Below the pieces are notes generated by a model. That model was not told where the DNA came from. It did no database searches and saw only the letters and a program-made list of their open reading frames with translations. A stretch of DNA of 64,000 nucleotides. It comes from CAYYMH01 sp964472785 (GTDB lineage: Bacteria > Zhuqueibacterota > Zhuqueibacteria > Thermofontimicrobiales > Thermofontimicrobiaceae). The position numbers and the translations under genes were made by a program. Below, piece by piece: positions 36,676-46,007 of the stretch; position 1 is the stretch's first letter; the number at the start of each line of letters is the position of its first letter. The DNA lies in NCBI GenBank assembly GCA_964472785.1, contig CAYYMH010000001.1, positions 1 through 64,000 on the forward strand, read 5' to 3'.

Positions 36676-37626
36676 ATGCAAAATAAAGTCCTTCTGATCG
36701 TCGGTCCGACAGCCGCTGGCAAAACAAAACTTTCATTAAAATTAGCCGAAAAAATGAAACGTGTTGAGATTGTCTCTGCTGACTCGCGGCAGGTTTACAA
36801 ACTCATGGACATCGGCACTGCCAAACCGACACTGGATGAACTGGAAAAAGTACCACATCATTTTATTGACATCATTTTTCCGGATCAGCATTACAGCGCC
36901 GGGAAATTCGGTAGAGAAGCGCGACAGACGATAAATCAACTCCGGGACCAGGGCAAATTTCCGATCGTCGTCGGAGGCTCCGGATTGTATGTCAGAGCGT
37001 TAGTCGATGGCTTTTTTGAAAAACAATTATCCGATCCCATTATAAAAAAACAGCTGAAACAGGCAATTAAAGAAAAGGGCGTTGAGCCATTTTATGAAAA
37101 ATTAGCACAGATTGATCCCCGGTCTGCGGCAAAAATTCATCCCAATGACGCTCATAGAATTGTGCGTGCTTTGGAGGTGTATCAGATCAGCGGACTGCCA
37201 ATTTCAGAACTTCAGAAACAGCAATCCGTCAAAGCCAATTTTATTCCGGTTTTTGTCGGGCTAAACAAAAATCGGGACCAGTTGTATTCAATAATCGAAA
37301 AACGAGTCGAAGCAATGCTGTCAAGCGGTCTAATTGAAGAAGTTGAGTCGCTACTGAAAACAGGGCATGATTCGCAGCTCAACAGCATGCAAACTGTCGG
37401 CTACAGGGAAGTAATCGAATATTTAAACGGTAATTTAAGTTACGATGAAATGGTTGATCTGATAAAAAAACGAACCCGGAATTACGCAAAACGTCAACTC
37501 ACCTGGTTTCGAAAGGACAAGCGAATCAAATGGTATAATTTAGACCGGTTTGACAGCTTTGACGATCTGGCTGATGAAGTGTTGGATTTTATTAAAACCG
37601 AGTTTCCACACCGTTTTTCTGTTTAA
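36676..37626 (+). CDS. miaA: tRNA dimethylallyltransferase
   Basis: A 316-residue enzyme that adds a dimethylallyl group to A37 of tRNAs reading U-starting codons. It has the P-loop GPTAAGKTKLS (about 8-18), the DSRQVYKLMDIGTAKP substrate motif (about 35-50) and GGSGLYVRAL (about 98). The C-terminal helical insertion region follows, ending KKRTRNYAKRQLTWFRKD, a strong MiaA signature. It follows mutL. Its stop overlaps by 4 bp the stop of the convergent sigma-54 activator gene. Confidence 0.95.
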   Translation: MQNKVLLIVGPTAAGKTKLSLKLAEKMKRVEIVSADSRQVYKLMDIGTAKPTLDELEKVPHHFIDIIFPDQHYSAGKFGREARQTINQLRDQGKFPIVVGGSGLYVRALVDGFFEKQLSDPIIKKQLKQAIKEKGVEPFYEKLAQIDPRSAAKIHPNDAHRIVRALEVYQISGLPISELQKQQSVKANFIPVFVGLNKNRDQLYSIIEKRVEAMLSSGLIEEVESLLKTGHDSQLNSMQTVGYREVIEYLNGNLSYDEMVDLIKKRTRNYAKRQLTWFRKDKRIKWYNLDRFDSFDDLADEVLDFIKTEFPHRFSV

Positions 37627-38960
37627 TCCTCTGCCTTAATATCATAACGTTGAATCATTCTTCTCAACGTTCCCTTATCAATATCCAAATCCCGCGCCGT
37701 TGCCATTTTTCTCCAGTTATTTCGTTCAAGGGCTCGCTCGACAGCGCGTTTTTTAATATCTTCCAAGGTTAGACTGGTCACCTCGACCTCATCTTTTTTT
37801 TCTTCGTTTTGGAACTGTTCCGGAAGGTGTTTCGCCTGAATAAGATTTCTTCTGCAGAGGATGAAGGCGTATTCAATGATATTTTCCAGCTCCCGAACAT
37901 TCCCCGGAAATGGGTAGCGCATCAACAATGACAACGCTTCATCGGAAATTCCGAGAATATTTTTATTCTTAAGTTTATTAAATCGATTAATAAAATGACT
38001 CACCAATAGCGGGATGTCCTCTTTTCGCTGACGCAGCGGGGGCAATTTTATGGTGACGACATTCAACCGATAATAAAGGTCCTCACGGAATTCTCTCTTT
38101 TCAACCATCCTTTTTAAATCATGGTGGGTAGCAGCCACGATTCTGACATTCGCTTTTTCCGACTTTGTACTGCCGAGGGGTTCGTAAATTTTATTTTGCA
38201 GCACGCGCAGCAATTTTACCTGCAGTGCCGGTGAAACGTCACCAATTTCATCCAGAAACAGCGTTCCCTTTTCTGCCAGGGCGAAGCGCCCGGGCTTGTC
38301 TTTTTTCGCATCTGTAAAAGCGCCAGCTTTGTAACCAAAAAGTTCGGATTCAAGCAAAGTGTCCGGAAGGGCGCCCGTGTTGACGATAACCAGCGGATTG
38401 GCAGTCCGGTGACTTAAATTGTGAATTGCTCTGGCGAACAGCTCTTTACCAGTTCCACTGTCTCCTAAAATGAGCACTGTGCTGTCGCTTTCGGCGATGT
38501 CCGGCAGAATGGAGAATATTTTTTGAATTTGCTTATTTTTGCTGATGATATCCTGAAATGAGTACTTCTTTTCCAGTTCCTTGCGCAGCTCTGCAACTTC
38601 CGATTGATCGCGGAAGGTTTCTACTCCGCCGATAATATTTCCTTCCGCATCTTTTAATGGTGCAGCGCTGATACTAATGGGAATCTCTCTGCCCTTTGCA
38701 TCCACGATGTAAATGGACTGATCCGTAATTGGCTTGTTGCCTGCGATACTCTTTTTTAAAATGCACTCCCGGTCACAAATGTTGGAATGAAAAATATCAC
38801 GGCAGGTACGCCCCAATGCGTCCTCTTGAGGCACACCGGTAATGGTCTCAGCAGCGCGATTAAACGAAGTGATCCTGAAAGCGCAATCCACTGTAAAAAC
38901 ACCGTCTGCGATGCTGTCTAAAATGACATCGGTTTGGAATTTGTTAAATTTTGTATTCAA
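37623..38960 (-). CDS. PAS-domain sigma-54-dependent transcriptional activator
   Basis: A 445-residue regulator. A PAS domain (about 8-125) is followed by an AAA+ sigma-54 domain and a Fis-type HTH at 405-440. The PAS domain has a CxxxC pair in NICDRECILKKS (about 55-65), possibly for a metal or redox sensor. The AAA+ domain shows Walker A GDSGTGKE (about 166) and Walker B GTLFLDEIGDV (about 233). The sigma-54 contact loop is GAFTDA, a known minority variant of GAFTGA. There is no receiver domain, so the signal is probably sensed directly by PAS. No target promoter could be recognised nearby. Confidence 0.88.
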   Translation of the reverse strand: MNTKFNKFQTDVILDSIADGVFTVDCAFRITSFNRAAETITGVPQEDALGRTCRDIFHSNICDRECILKKSIAGNKPITDQSIYIVDAKGREIPISISAAPLKDAEGNIIGGVETFRDQSEVAELRKELEKKYSFQDIISKNKQIQKIFSILPDIAESDSTVLILGDSGTGKELFARAIHNLSHRTANPLVIVNTGALPDTLLESELFGYKAGAFTDAKKDKPGRFALAEKGTLFLDEIGDVSPALQVKLLRVLQNKIYEPLGSTKSEKANVRIVAATHHDLKRMVEKREFREDLYYRLNVVTIKLPPLRQRKEDIPLLVSHFINRFNKLKNKNILGISDEALSLLMRYPFPGNVRELENIIEYAFILCRRNLIQAKHLPEQFQNEEKKDEVEVTSLTLEDIKKRAVERALERNNWRKMATARDLDIDKGTLRRMIQRYDIKAED

Positions 38961-39033
38961 TTTTCTAATCTGTATTTATAATTATCTGGTAAATAAAATC
39001 TTCTAACATCTTTTTATTCTTATTTTGTTTACA

Positions 39034-39654
39034 TTACATCTCTCGTATTAAAATACAAACGGCTGCCCAGGCGCTATCTTCTACTCGGTACATTTTTGAA
39101 GTTTTTACTGACAATTGAAAATTATCACCGAGGATAGCTCTTATATTCTCTTTTATTCTTTTTATCTTAGCTTCGATTTTTTCTTCAGCACTCAGTCGCT
39201 CACCATCAAATGCAGAATCATAAAAAGCAAACAGACCAAACTGAATCGATGATAATGTAGAGTTGAGCTTTATAAATTCTCTAATTCTCTTAATATCTTT
39301 ATAATATTGATCCTTGGAATAGATTTGATTTTTAATTTCTATAATTGCACGTGGAGTATCATTTGCCCACCATACTAAAATATCAACTTTTCCATGTTTT
39401 CTGATATCACGGGGTAGACGACCTCTCCTTTTTGCTCCTGCTTCTTCTATAGTTTGTGCCGATGAATGCTCCAAAGTTATATATTTTGATCCTGAAAGGT
39501 TGGCGATAATTTCTGCGACGTTTATTGTGATTAAATATTCTGGGCCTTCCCATAACCAATAGCCACCGGACCAAATCTCATATTTTTTATGAGATATTTC
39601 AATTCCAGAGAGAGTCGCATTGACTATTTGATTAATTGATAAACTTTTCGGCAT
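39034..39654 (-). CDS. PD-(D/E)xK nuclease-superfamily protein
   Basis: A 206-residue soluble protein with the superfamily core: Asp in GKVDILVWW and, 17 residues later, E-x-K in RAIIEIKNQ (about 115-122). The two are in the right order for a metal-dependent endonuclease. No methyltransferase or specificity gene lies next to it, so it is not a standard restriction-modification pair. The start could be TTG 39657 or ATG 39654; neither has a clear ribosome site. It is 34 nt downstream of the LOG-like gene on the same strand. Confidence 0.6.
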   Translation of the reverse strand: MPKSLSINQIVNATLSGIEISHKKYEIWSGGYWLWEGPEYLITINVAEIIANLSGSKYITLEHSSAQTIEEAGAKRRGRLPRDIRKHGKVDILVWWANDTPRAIIEIKNQIYSKDQYYKDIKRIREFIKLNSTLSSIQFGLFAFYDSAFDGERLSAEEKIEAKIKRIKENIRAILGDNFQLSVKTSKMYRVEDSAWAAVCILIREM

Positions 39655-39687
39655 CAATCCGAATCTTTCGCTTTCATAAATTACAAC

Positions 39688-40362
39688 CTAATGAGAATTC
39701 TTGTAAAAATCAACAATTTTTTCAATTACCTCAGCGGGTTTGTCAACCACCTGAAACAGTGCCAAATCTGCTTGTGAGATTTTATTTTCAGCGAGCAGTC
39801 TATTTTTTAACCATTCGATTAATCCGTCCCAAAATTGACTGTCCACTAAAATCACCGGGAAACGGGCTATCTTGTTCGTTTGTATCAGCGTGAGTGATTC
39901 AAAAAGTTCGTCCAGGGTACCGAACCCCCCGGGTAAAATAACAAACGCTTTGGCATATTTGACAAACATCACTTTTCTGATAAAAAAGTAACGAAAGTCA
40001 AGTTGAATTTTTGCATATTTATTGGCAGATTGTTCAAAGGGAAGATCAATATTTAAACCGACCGATGTCCCTCCTGCTTCAGTAGCGCCTCTGTTCCCTG
40101 CCTCCATAATTCCAGGTCCGCCACCGGTGATAATACCATATCCTGCTCCAACTGCGAGTTTGCCGATTTCGCGTGCTGTTTCATATTCCTCATCGCCTTC
40201 TCTGGTTCTGGCAGAGCCAAACATAGTAATACAATCTTGAATCCGGGAAAGCTCCTCAAAGCCTTCAACAAATTCTGAAATAATTCGAAATACGCGCCAA
40301 CTATCTTCAATGAAAAGCTTTTCAACCTCTTCGGTAATCGGTCTGTCTGATTTTCTTAGCAT
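39688..40362 (-). CDS. LOG-family Rossmann-fold protein (TIGR00730-like)
   Basis: A 224-residue protein of the lysine decarboxylase-like/LOG family, some members of which release free cytokinin bases from nucleoside 5'-monophosphates. Signatures: MFGSART (about 48), GGGPGIMEAGNRGA (about 80) and the catalytic PGGFGTLDE loop (about 144). The start is ATG 40362 with AAGGGA just upstream; the longer frame to 40407 would overlap the preceding gene. Function in bacteria is not settled: nucleotide phosphoribohydrolase activity is the family inference. Confidence 0.85.
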   Translation of the reverse strand: MLRKSDRPITEEVEKLFIEDSWRVFRIISEFVEGFEELSRIQDCITMFGSARTREGDEEYETAREIGKLAVGAGYGIITGGGPGIMEAGNRGATEAGGTSVGLNIDLPFEQSANKYAKIQLDFRYFFIRKVMFVKYAKAFVILPGGFGTLDELFESLTLIQTNKIARFPVILVDSQFWDGLIEWLKNRLLAENKISQADLALFQVVDKPAEVIEKIVDFYKNSH

Positions 40363-40373
40363 GTTTTTTCCCT

Positions 40374-42017
40374 TTATCTTATTAATAAACTCTTTCGCAT
40401 TATCCATTCGTAATCCGTGGTCAGCTTATAAAAATATAATCCTGATGCCAGAGCGTCACCTTCACTATTTTTTCCGTCCCAATTAATTTGGTGAATCCCT
40501 GAACTGAAATTTGCATCAACAATTGTATTAACCAATCGACCCAATGCATCGTAAATTTTCAAAGTCACATGTGATGTTTTTTCCAGATGGAATTCTATCA
40601 TTGTTGACGCATTAAATGGATTGGGGTAATTTTTTACCAATGTAATATTAACAGGTTCCGTTGCCGGCTCTCTTTCGACAAATGATGGTCGTGTATATTT
40701 TTCTAATTTTGTTTGAAATCCCAAAGGCGAATTTAATTGCTGCAGAATTGCAGACGCTGAATCCGGTGAAAAATCAGGCGGAAGAAAAAAGTTATGATAA
40801 CGGACATCGAGTGTGGTTTCTTCAGTTATATAATTTTGAATATTTCCATAGAGCAACAATCCATTGTCACCAAATGACATTTTATCGCCAGTATCTCTCT
40901 GTATCATTGGGTCGCCGGTGGTACCGGAAGTTTTATCCTCGTGATAATAGAATTGAATATTATCACCCAGACTCGGAACATGAAAAACATTGAGCATCGT
41001 TCCCTGCTGACCTGTTCCCATCGTCCAATTTAACTCTCCGGAATGACAATCCGTAACTACTGACGAATCTTCAACGCCATCGATGACAAGGCCGTCCGGA
41101 TTCCCTTCACTATAAAATCTCATACCGGTAGCGTTTTCATTGAAATCCCACGATACTCGAAACACATCAATTTCAGCACCCACGTCCTTCACATCCTTAA
41201 TCGGAATTTCCACTAAAACAAATGAACCATGCCATGGGTAAAAAAAGGATGTCTGGGTAAATTTTTCAGTCAGATTCAATAGACCGAACACAAAATTGCC
41301 CACCATATTTCGAATAATTCTGACTTTACCATGTTTAACATACGCTAATCGCTGTTGGAAATTGTCTTCGTTGAGAAAAATGGGCAAAACAAAAAACGAT
41401 CCGATTCCCCTAATTTTCGTCCGATCAAAAATATCCGTACCCGATCCACCAATATCCGGGTCAATCGCGACATCGGCCAACTGACCTGTGTTATTGAAAC
41501 CCGCGCGATAATGCGCGGTCATTATTTCATCAGCCGAACTGTCGTAATGTATTTTGTATGTATCCGGAATTGGCTCTGTCATTGTTTCGGAATAATAAAG
41601 ATAAACATAGCCGCTTACATTTTTTAGCGAATCGAAGAAAGCAATTTCGATCCGAAACGTATCTGTGTCCGCCACCCAAGTATCTTGATCTGCCTTGTCA
41701 CCCAAATCCGCTGCCATAAAAACCAGTTCATCATCAGCATCTAACAGTCCTCCCAATGAATCTTCCGGCTCAAAATATTTTAATGAGTCATTCACATCGG
41801 GATTGACTTCATCAAATTGAAAAGGAATCATCTGCCAACTATCCTGATTTCCATCGTAGCGAAATAAATAAAGATGTTCTATCTGCTCTAACAAAAACGC
41901 GGACAGCGTATCGCCTTTGAGAACGATTGGTTCGTATTTACGATCGATTTGAGCGACACCAAATACACTGGTGACACATATCATGATAATTACAAGCATT
42001 ATTATTTTTACTTTCAT
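40374..42017 (-). CDS. Secreted protein with Por-type C-terminal sorting domain
   Basis: A 547-residue exported protein. Signal peptide: KIIMLVIIMICVTSVFGVAQ. The body (about 25-455) is of unknown family and looks beta-rich. The final 90 residues are a classic type-A sorting domain: NYPNPFNASTMIEFHLEK, then LKIYDALGRLV and a terminal basic strand ending SLLIR. Such tails direct substrates through type IX secretion and are cleaved afterwards. It is the first of a leftward run with the LOG-like gene, whose start is just beyond its stop. Confidence 0.75.
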   Translation of the reverse strand: MKVKIIMLVIIMICVTSVFGVAQIDRKYEPIVLKGDTLSAFLLEQIEHLYLFRYDGNQDSWQMIPFQFDEVNPDVNDSLKYFEPEDSLGGLLDADDELVFMAADLGDKADQDTWVADTDTFRIEIAFFDSLKNVSGYVYLYYSETMTEPIPDTYKIHYDSSADEIMTAHYRAGFNNTGQLADVAIDPDIGGSGTDIFDRTKIRGIGSFFVLPIFLNEDNFQQRLAYVKHGKVRIIRNMVGNFVFGLLNLTEKFTQTSFFYPWHGSFVLVEIPIKDVKDVGAEIDVFRVSWDFNENATGMRFYSEGNPDGLVIDGVEDSSVVTDCHSGELNWTMGTGQQGTMLNVFHVPSLGDNIQFYYHEDKTSGTTGDPMIQRDTGDKMSFGDNGLLLYGNIQNYITEETTLDVRYHNFFLPPDFSPDSASAILQQLNSPLGFQTKLEKYTRPSFVEREPATEPVNITLVKNYPNPFNASTMIEFHLEKTSHVTLKIYDALGRLVNTIVDANFSSGIHQINWDGKNSEGDALASGLYFYKLTTDYEWIMRKSLLIR

Positions 42018-42047
42018 ATTCTGCCTCTTATCAATATTTAAAGTTTT

Positions 42048-43724
42048 TCATTTTGTGAATAATATTTTTCTGACTTCATGAGCATGACCATCTGAAAATT
42101 TAAGGAAATATACGCCTGATGTCAGGATTGTCTGTACCGATTGTACATCCCAAAAAATATCATTTGTTTCATTATTTAATTCGCTATCAAAAATATCAGC
42201 AACCAATTGACCATTCAAGTTATACATTTTTATCTTCAACCGAGCAGTGCCTATTTTCTTCAATGATATTTTTAAACTGCCGGAGAACGGATTAGGTGCA
42301 ATATTTATTATTTCGAATGACTTGACTATTACCGGTCGATTTGAAATTTCTTTTGTTAAGTAAAAAGAATATTGTTCAGGCGCTTCCTTGAAATAGATTG
42401 TCATTGGATCTTTCAGATGATTCGTGTTACAGGCGATAGCCACTATTTCCTGTCCAGAAGCCACTTCTTCAAGTGTAACCCCCTGCCCCGGTTTAATTAT
42501 GTTTGTTCTGATATACTGGGCATCCCGGATAATCACACCCAACCTCCAATGGTCTTGCCACTCCGTTGAGAAATAAACATTGTAAGTGCTATTTTCCACA
42601 GGCTGTAAAACATAGTAAGCAGCCGTAAGAAAATAGCCGCTATTTACGGTTTGATAATAATACTCTATTTGCGAACGATCCTTAATTTTGATTTCAGGAT
42701 AGTCAACTCCTGAATCGTACGAAAAATCCGGATTGGCTCTTGTCCCTGTGAAATAATTCCACATGCAAAATTTCACAAATTCCTGTTTAAAACTGGTGTT
42801 TAGATTTTTCAAAATCTTATCCATTGCTTCTATTGCCGGCATTTCTGGCATAAGCTGCCAGATTTGTTTAATGATATCCTCGCCATAATTTTCGACGAGG
42901 TAAAACGCAAAAATACAATCACCGTAAATGTGCCTGATCACGTTGGGTATAGTGAAAGACACACCGTTAAGCGGTATTTCCGGCGCTGAAAAAAAATAGT
43001 CGAGATAGTACAAATAATTGTCGACTTCATCAAAGACCTGATCCTCCATCCAAACTGCTGAAAGCTCGAAAAAGAATGCATCAATTTTTCTGAATACATA
43101 ACCCATCTGAATAGCATGAAAAAATTCGTGAGCAGCCGTAACTTTGATGGCCTCATCACCAGTTAGGTGAAAACCCTGTCCGATAAAATCATTGTCAAAT
43201 AAAATATAGCTACAAACATCTTTCTGTTCCCATGCAGTAGAATCCGGACTGATTCGGATGGCTCTGCCAAAAGAATTATTTAAATCCAACACATAAACTT
43301 GATAAGGATTCGCTCCGTCGTTCATTGAAGGTGGAATGCGATATTGCATTTCTTCAACTTCAACTTCATAGCTTTTCTCAAACGCTGCGGCAATTTTCTC
43401 TATCCGATCCGGTATCTGATTGGAATTTTCGTCAATAGCAGAAACAGCGTCTTTTCCCTGGATGGTATAATGGATCATGAAGCGCTGATTCGCACTCAAA
43501 AAGCTATCCGGCAGGTCAGGTCTGGGATCAGTCGGAGCGGCACTCTCAATATCAAAACTTAATGCTGTGATAAATTGATTTTTGACAGACGGCTGCTGTT
43601 GATTACTTTTTGGTATTTGTGAATCCCAGGAGCTGCTCACATATTCTGGAATGATCACTAAAAATATACCCCAGCACAATACTGTTTTTCTGATCTCTAA
43701 TATTTTAAAAAATATTGATTTCAT
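42048..43724 (-). CDS. Secreted zinc metalloprotease-like protein with sorting tail
   Basis: A 558-residue exported protein. Signal-like segment: TVLCWGIFLVIIPEYVSSS. The central region (about 65-330) contains HExxH in TAAHEFFHAIQMGY (about 192) followed by FFELSAVWMED with a candidate third Glu ligand about 20 residues later; this fits MXAN_6640-type putative gluzincin proteases. The last 85 residues form a Por-type sorting domain (IAPNPFSGSLKISLKK through RKILFTK). Likely acts outside the cell or on its surface; peptide substrates unknown. It sits beside another sorting-tail gene but 30 nt apart with its own start. Confidence 0.72.
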   Translation of the reverse strand: MKSIFFKILEIRKTVLCWGIFLVIIPEYVSSSWDSQIPKSNQQQPSVKNQFITALSFDIESAAPTDPRPDLPDSFLSANQRFMIHYTIQGKDAVSAIDENSNQIPDRIEKIAAAFEKSYEVEVEEMQYRIPPSMNDGANPYQVYVLDLNNSFGRAIRISPDSTAWEQKDVCSYILFDNDFIGQGFHLTGDEAIKVTAAHEFFHAIQMGYVFRKIDAFFFELSAVWMEDQVFDEVDNYLYYLDYFFSAPEIPLNGVSFTIPNVIRHIYGDCIFAFYLVENYGEDIIKQIWQLMPEMPAIEAMDKILKNLNTSFKQEFVKFCMWNYFTGTRANPDFSYDSGVDYPEIKIKDRSQIEYYYQTVNSGYFLTAAYYVLQPVENSTYNVYFSTEWQDHWRLGVIIRDAQYIRTNIIKPGQGVTLEEVASGQEIVAIACNTNHLKDPMTIYFKEAPEQYSFYLTKEISNRPVIVKSFEIINIAPNPFSGSLKISLKKIGTARLKIKMYNLNGQLVADIFDSELNNETNDIFWDVQSVQTILTSGVYFLKFSDGHAHEVRKILFTK

Positions 43725-43813
43725 TTCTTATTTTTGGATAAAACAATGCACCCCCCGCCTCTTCCAACTTTTTAACCAACATCCTCAATTCAGGTTCACT
43801 AAAACTTTAGTGC

Positions 43814-44116
43814 TCAATCGTTACGCTCACTTTTTCTCAGCTCCCGCTGCTTTTTGTTCAAATAGATTATAATGAACGGCAAAATAAACCAGACTGGTGA
43901 AAAAGCAAAAACCTTGTAGGGAGATGGAATCAGATATGCTGTCACCGCCATTACGATTATTATCAACCACAATAGAGAAGCGGTTCTCATTATAAAGGCT
44001 CTTTCCTTTTCTCCCTTTGCATTTCGAATGCTGAAGTAAGTTCCGACGATCCCCCCTATCAAACCAATAACAATGCCTGCAATGCCTCCGATTAAACCTA
44101 ATTCTGCCGGACTCAT
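43814..44116 (-). CDS. Small integral membrane protein
   Basis: A 100-residue protein with three probable membrane helices: GLIGGIAGIVIGLIGGIVGT (about 7-26), TASLLWLIIIVMAVTAYLI (about 46-64) and FSPVWFILPFIIIYL (about 72-86), then a basic cytoplasmic tail (NKKQRELRKSERND). The first helix is glycine-rich. I do not recognise a function. It is not obviously in an operon with its neighbours. Confidence 0.6.
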   Translation of the reverse strand: MSPAELGLIGGIAGIVIGLIGGIVGTYFSIRNAKGEKERAFIMRTASLLWLIIIVMAVTAYLIPSPYKVFAFSPVWFILPFIIIYLNKKQRELRKSERND

Positions 44117-44237
44117 TTTTGCTTACCTTTTTTTGAAGTTAAAAAATCAAAATGTTCGTTATGATTTATTTTATCAAATTTATCTCAAAAAAACAATCTC
44201 TTTTTCAAAGTGAAAGACTTCAAAAATACTCATCACC

Positions 44238-44283
44238 AAAAAAAAGAACCTCCGTCCCGCATTTAAAATTGATGGAACGGAGG
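44238..44283 (-). terminator. Intrinsic terminator after the DUF3078 gene
   Basis: CCTCCGT (44249-44255) pairs with ACGGAGG (44277-44283); on the minus strand it is followed by U8 (A run 44238-44245). Confidence 0.8.
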
Positions 44284-44314
44284 AATAAGTTAATTCAACT
44301 TTTTATTATTGACT

Positions 44315-45163
44315 TTAAATAAACGTATATGTCAGGCCAAGGGCAATTGATTGTTTAATCTGTCGTTTTGGTGAAATATCCTTGTCATAAAGCAGTTTGA
44401 AATTAACATTCACATTGAAGTATTCCGATATTTTTGTTGTGAAAACGTTATCCCAGTTAACGTCTGTTTTATCGAACGTCTTAAATGTGGAAAACAATTC
44501 CAGCTTTGACTTGATCAGAGAATTTTCAGAAACTTTTAAGCTCAAATCCGTCACTGATTCCGCACCGATTTCGTTCCTAAAATCATCTCCGTCTGCATAG
44601 ATTTCCGCATACTGATCGGTCACAGTTTGCTTCATCGAGGCGCCAAGACGTGTTTTGAATGCCTCGCTATGAATATATCCCAAGCCCACACTTTCTCTGA
44701 AATAGGCCGGATCCATGAAAGCCGATATTTCTGTTTTGGGTGCATCTTCTGCATATTTGTATCCTGGTGCGATTTGCGTTTCCGCCGTCCCTGCAACGAA
44801 AGGGTTAAGATATTTGGCAAATTTATGAGTGTACACTGTTTCCAATTTAATTTCATCAATCGACTTGCGTGCAGACTGTTCGCCTGCTTTTGTGGAACCG
44901 TAGGTCAACTTCGCCGAATTCGCCCAATTTGATTTCTCCTGATCGTTCACGAATTTAGCGTTTAAATTGACCTGCCACGCAAACGAATTTTCGCCTCCTG
45001 CTGCCCAATTATCGAAACTGGTCTGTGTAATATTCAATCCACTAACCATTTCTTTCTGCCATCCATATTTCGGTTCTTCCGGCTTCTCTTCCTGAGCAAC
45101 AACGGTAAGCGTGAAAACAAGCGATAGGCCCCAAATTAAAGTGAATAAGGATTTAATTTTCAT
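44315..45163 (-). CDS. DUF3078 outer-membrane beta-barrel protein
   Basis: A 282-residue protein. Signal peptide SLFTLIWGLSLVFTLTVVAQ is followed by the DUF3078 hallmark GLNITQTSFDNWAAGGENS (about 42-60). The remainder is alternating hydrophobic strands ending in an aromatic/hydrophobic residue (LGLTYTFI), as for BAM-inserted barrels. Function is unknown in the family, which is common in Bacteroidetes and relatives. GAGGAGG is ideally spaced before the ATG. Own terminator downstream. Confidence 0.8.
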   Translation of the reverse strand: MKIKSLFTLIWGLSLVFTLTVVAQEEKPEEPKYGWQKEMVSGLNITQTSFDNWAAGGENSFAWQVNLNAKFVNDQEKSNWANSAKLTYGSTKAGEQSARKSIDEIKLETVYTHKFAKYLNPFVAGTAETQIAPGYKYAEDAPKTEISAFMDPAYFRESVGLGYIHSEAFKTRLGASMKQTVTDQYAEIYADGDDFRNEIGAESVTDLSLKVSENSLIKSKLELFSTFKTFDKTDVNWDNVFTTKISEYFNVNVNFKLLYDKDISPKRQIKQSIALGLTYTFI

Positions 45164-45566
45164 AAGGTTTTCCTCCTCGCAATAAAAAGTTATAAATTAA
45201 TTCGACTTACAATTCAAACAACTTTTTTGACAATTATTTTAAGTTTCTTCAAATTTATAAAATTTATTTATTATTTGCAACATATTTAAAAAACATTTTT
45301 TCTTTGATTGAATTCTATCAGCAAGGAACTGTTAAATGTCATACAATTGAACCTAAAATTCTGAAATGAATTAAGTTATTTATTTTTTAAGTTTTTGATT
45401 AATTATAGAGGTCATCGTCTGTGACGAAGTATGCACTGACGCAGTCAATGCGCTCCACATAACTACATTAATATAATTAATTTATATTAATAATATAAAT
45501 GGTCAATTTATTCTATTACACCCAAAAACTTTGTTATTTTAACAAAATTTTTTAAAAGATGCTCAT
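45164..45566. other. AT-rich intergenic region
   Basis: Gene-free, extremely AT-rich sequence upstream of the DUF3078 gene. A possible minus-strand -35 TTGCAA lies near 45271-45276 with a TATAAA about 15 nt away. An AT-only inverted repeat (TTAATATAAATT-like) lies near 45470-45500. No ORF of interest. Confidence 0.3.
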
Positions 45567-45732
45567 GCAAAGCCGCAGAGACGCAAAGATGCCGCAAAGG
45601 GAACTATGTAAAATGCCACGCGACTGCTTTGCGACTTAGCCCGCTTATTGGTGGGTGAGAACTAATTTTTTTAAATCCGTGCAAATCCGCGTTATCCGCG
45701 TTATCCGCGTTCTATTTTGGTTGCGGCTTTGC
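45567..45732. repeat. Element with 11-bp terminal inverted repeats and 9-bp tandem units
   Basis: GCAAAGCCGCA (45567-45577) and TGCGGCTTTGC (45722-45732) are perfect 11-bp inverted repeats. Inside are three exact 9-bp tandem units ATCCGCGTT at 45685-45711, preceded by a degenerate unit ATCCGTGCA. It is GC-richer than its surroundings and non-coding: a MITE-like element. A single copy is seen. Confidence 0.65.
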
Positions 45733-45789
45733 TGCATTAGGAATTTCGGTTGAATAACAAGGACGGAAAGAAGAAACAGTTTGTTTCTC

Positions 45790-45984
45790 ACTATTCAGAC
45801 AACAAAAAATGCCACAGAGACAAAGAGCGTACAAAGGCATTTCAATAATAAATTCATAGATTTTATTTTAATGATGTAGTTTTGAAATTTCATCCGAAAC
45901 CCAATTCACAAAAATGAGAAAAATATCTGCCCTAAACTTTATTTATTTTTTCTCCGAGTCCTCTGTGACTCGGTAGCTGAATAG
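45790..45984. repeat. 195-bp terminal-inverted-repeat element, copy 2
   Basis: Same ends (CTATTCAG, CTGAATAG), same length and about 87% identity to 18330-18524, including the CCGAGTC-CTCTGT-GACTCGG hairpin, which is fully conserved. No ORF. It lies directly beside the terminator of the ribbon-helix-helix gene and 57 bp from another inverted-repeat element. Confidence 0.85.
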
Positions 45985-46007
45985 TAACGTTTGTTTTAAT
46001 CAAATCA

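Noticed and set aside
45675..45711. Tandem 9-bp units as a possible CRISPR array
   Set aside because: Units are contiguous without spacers and only about four long; they lie inside a TIR element.
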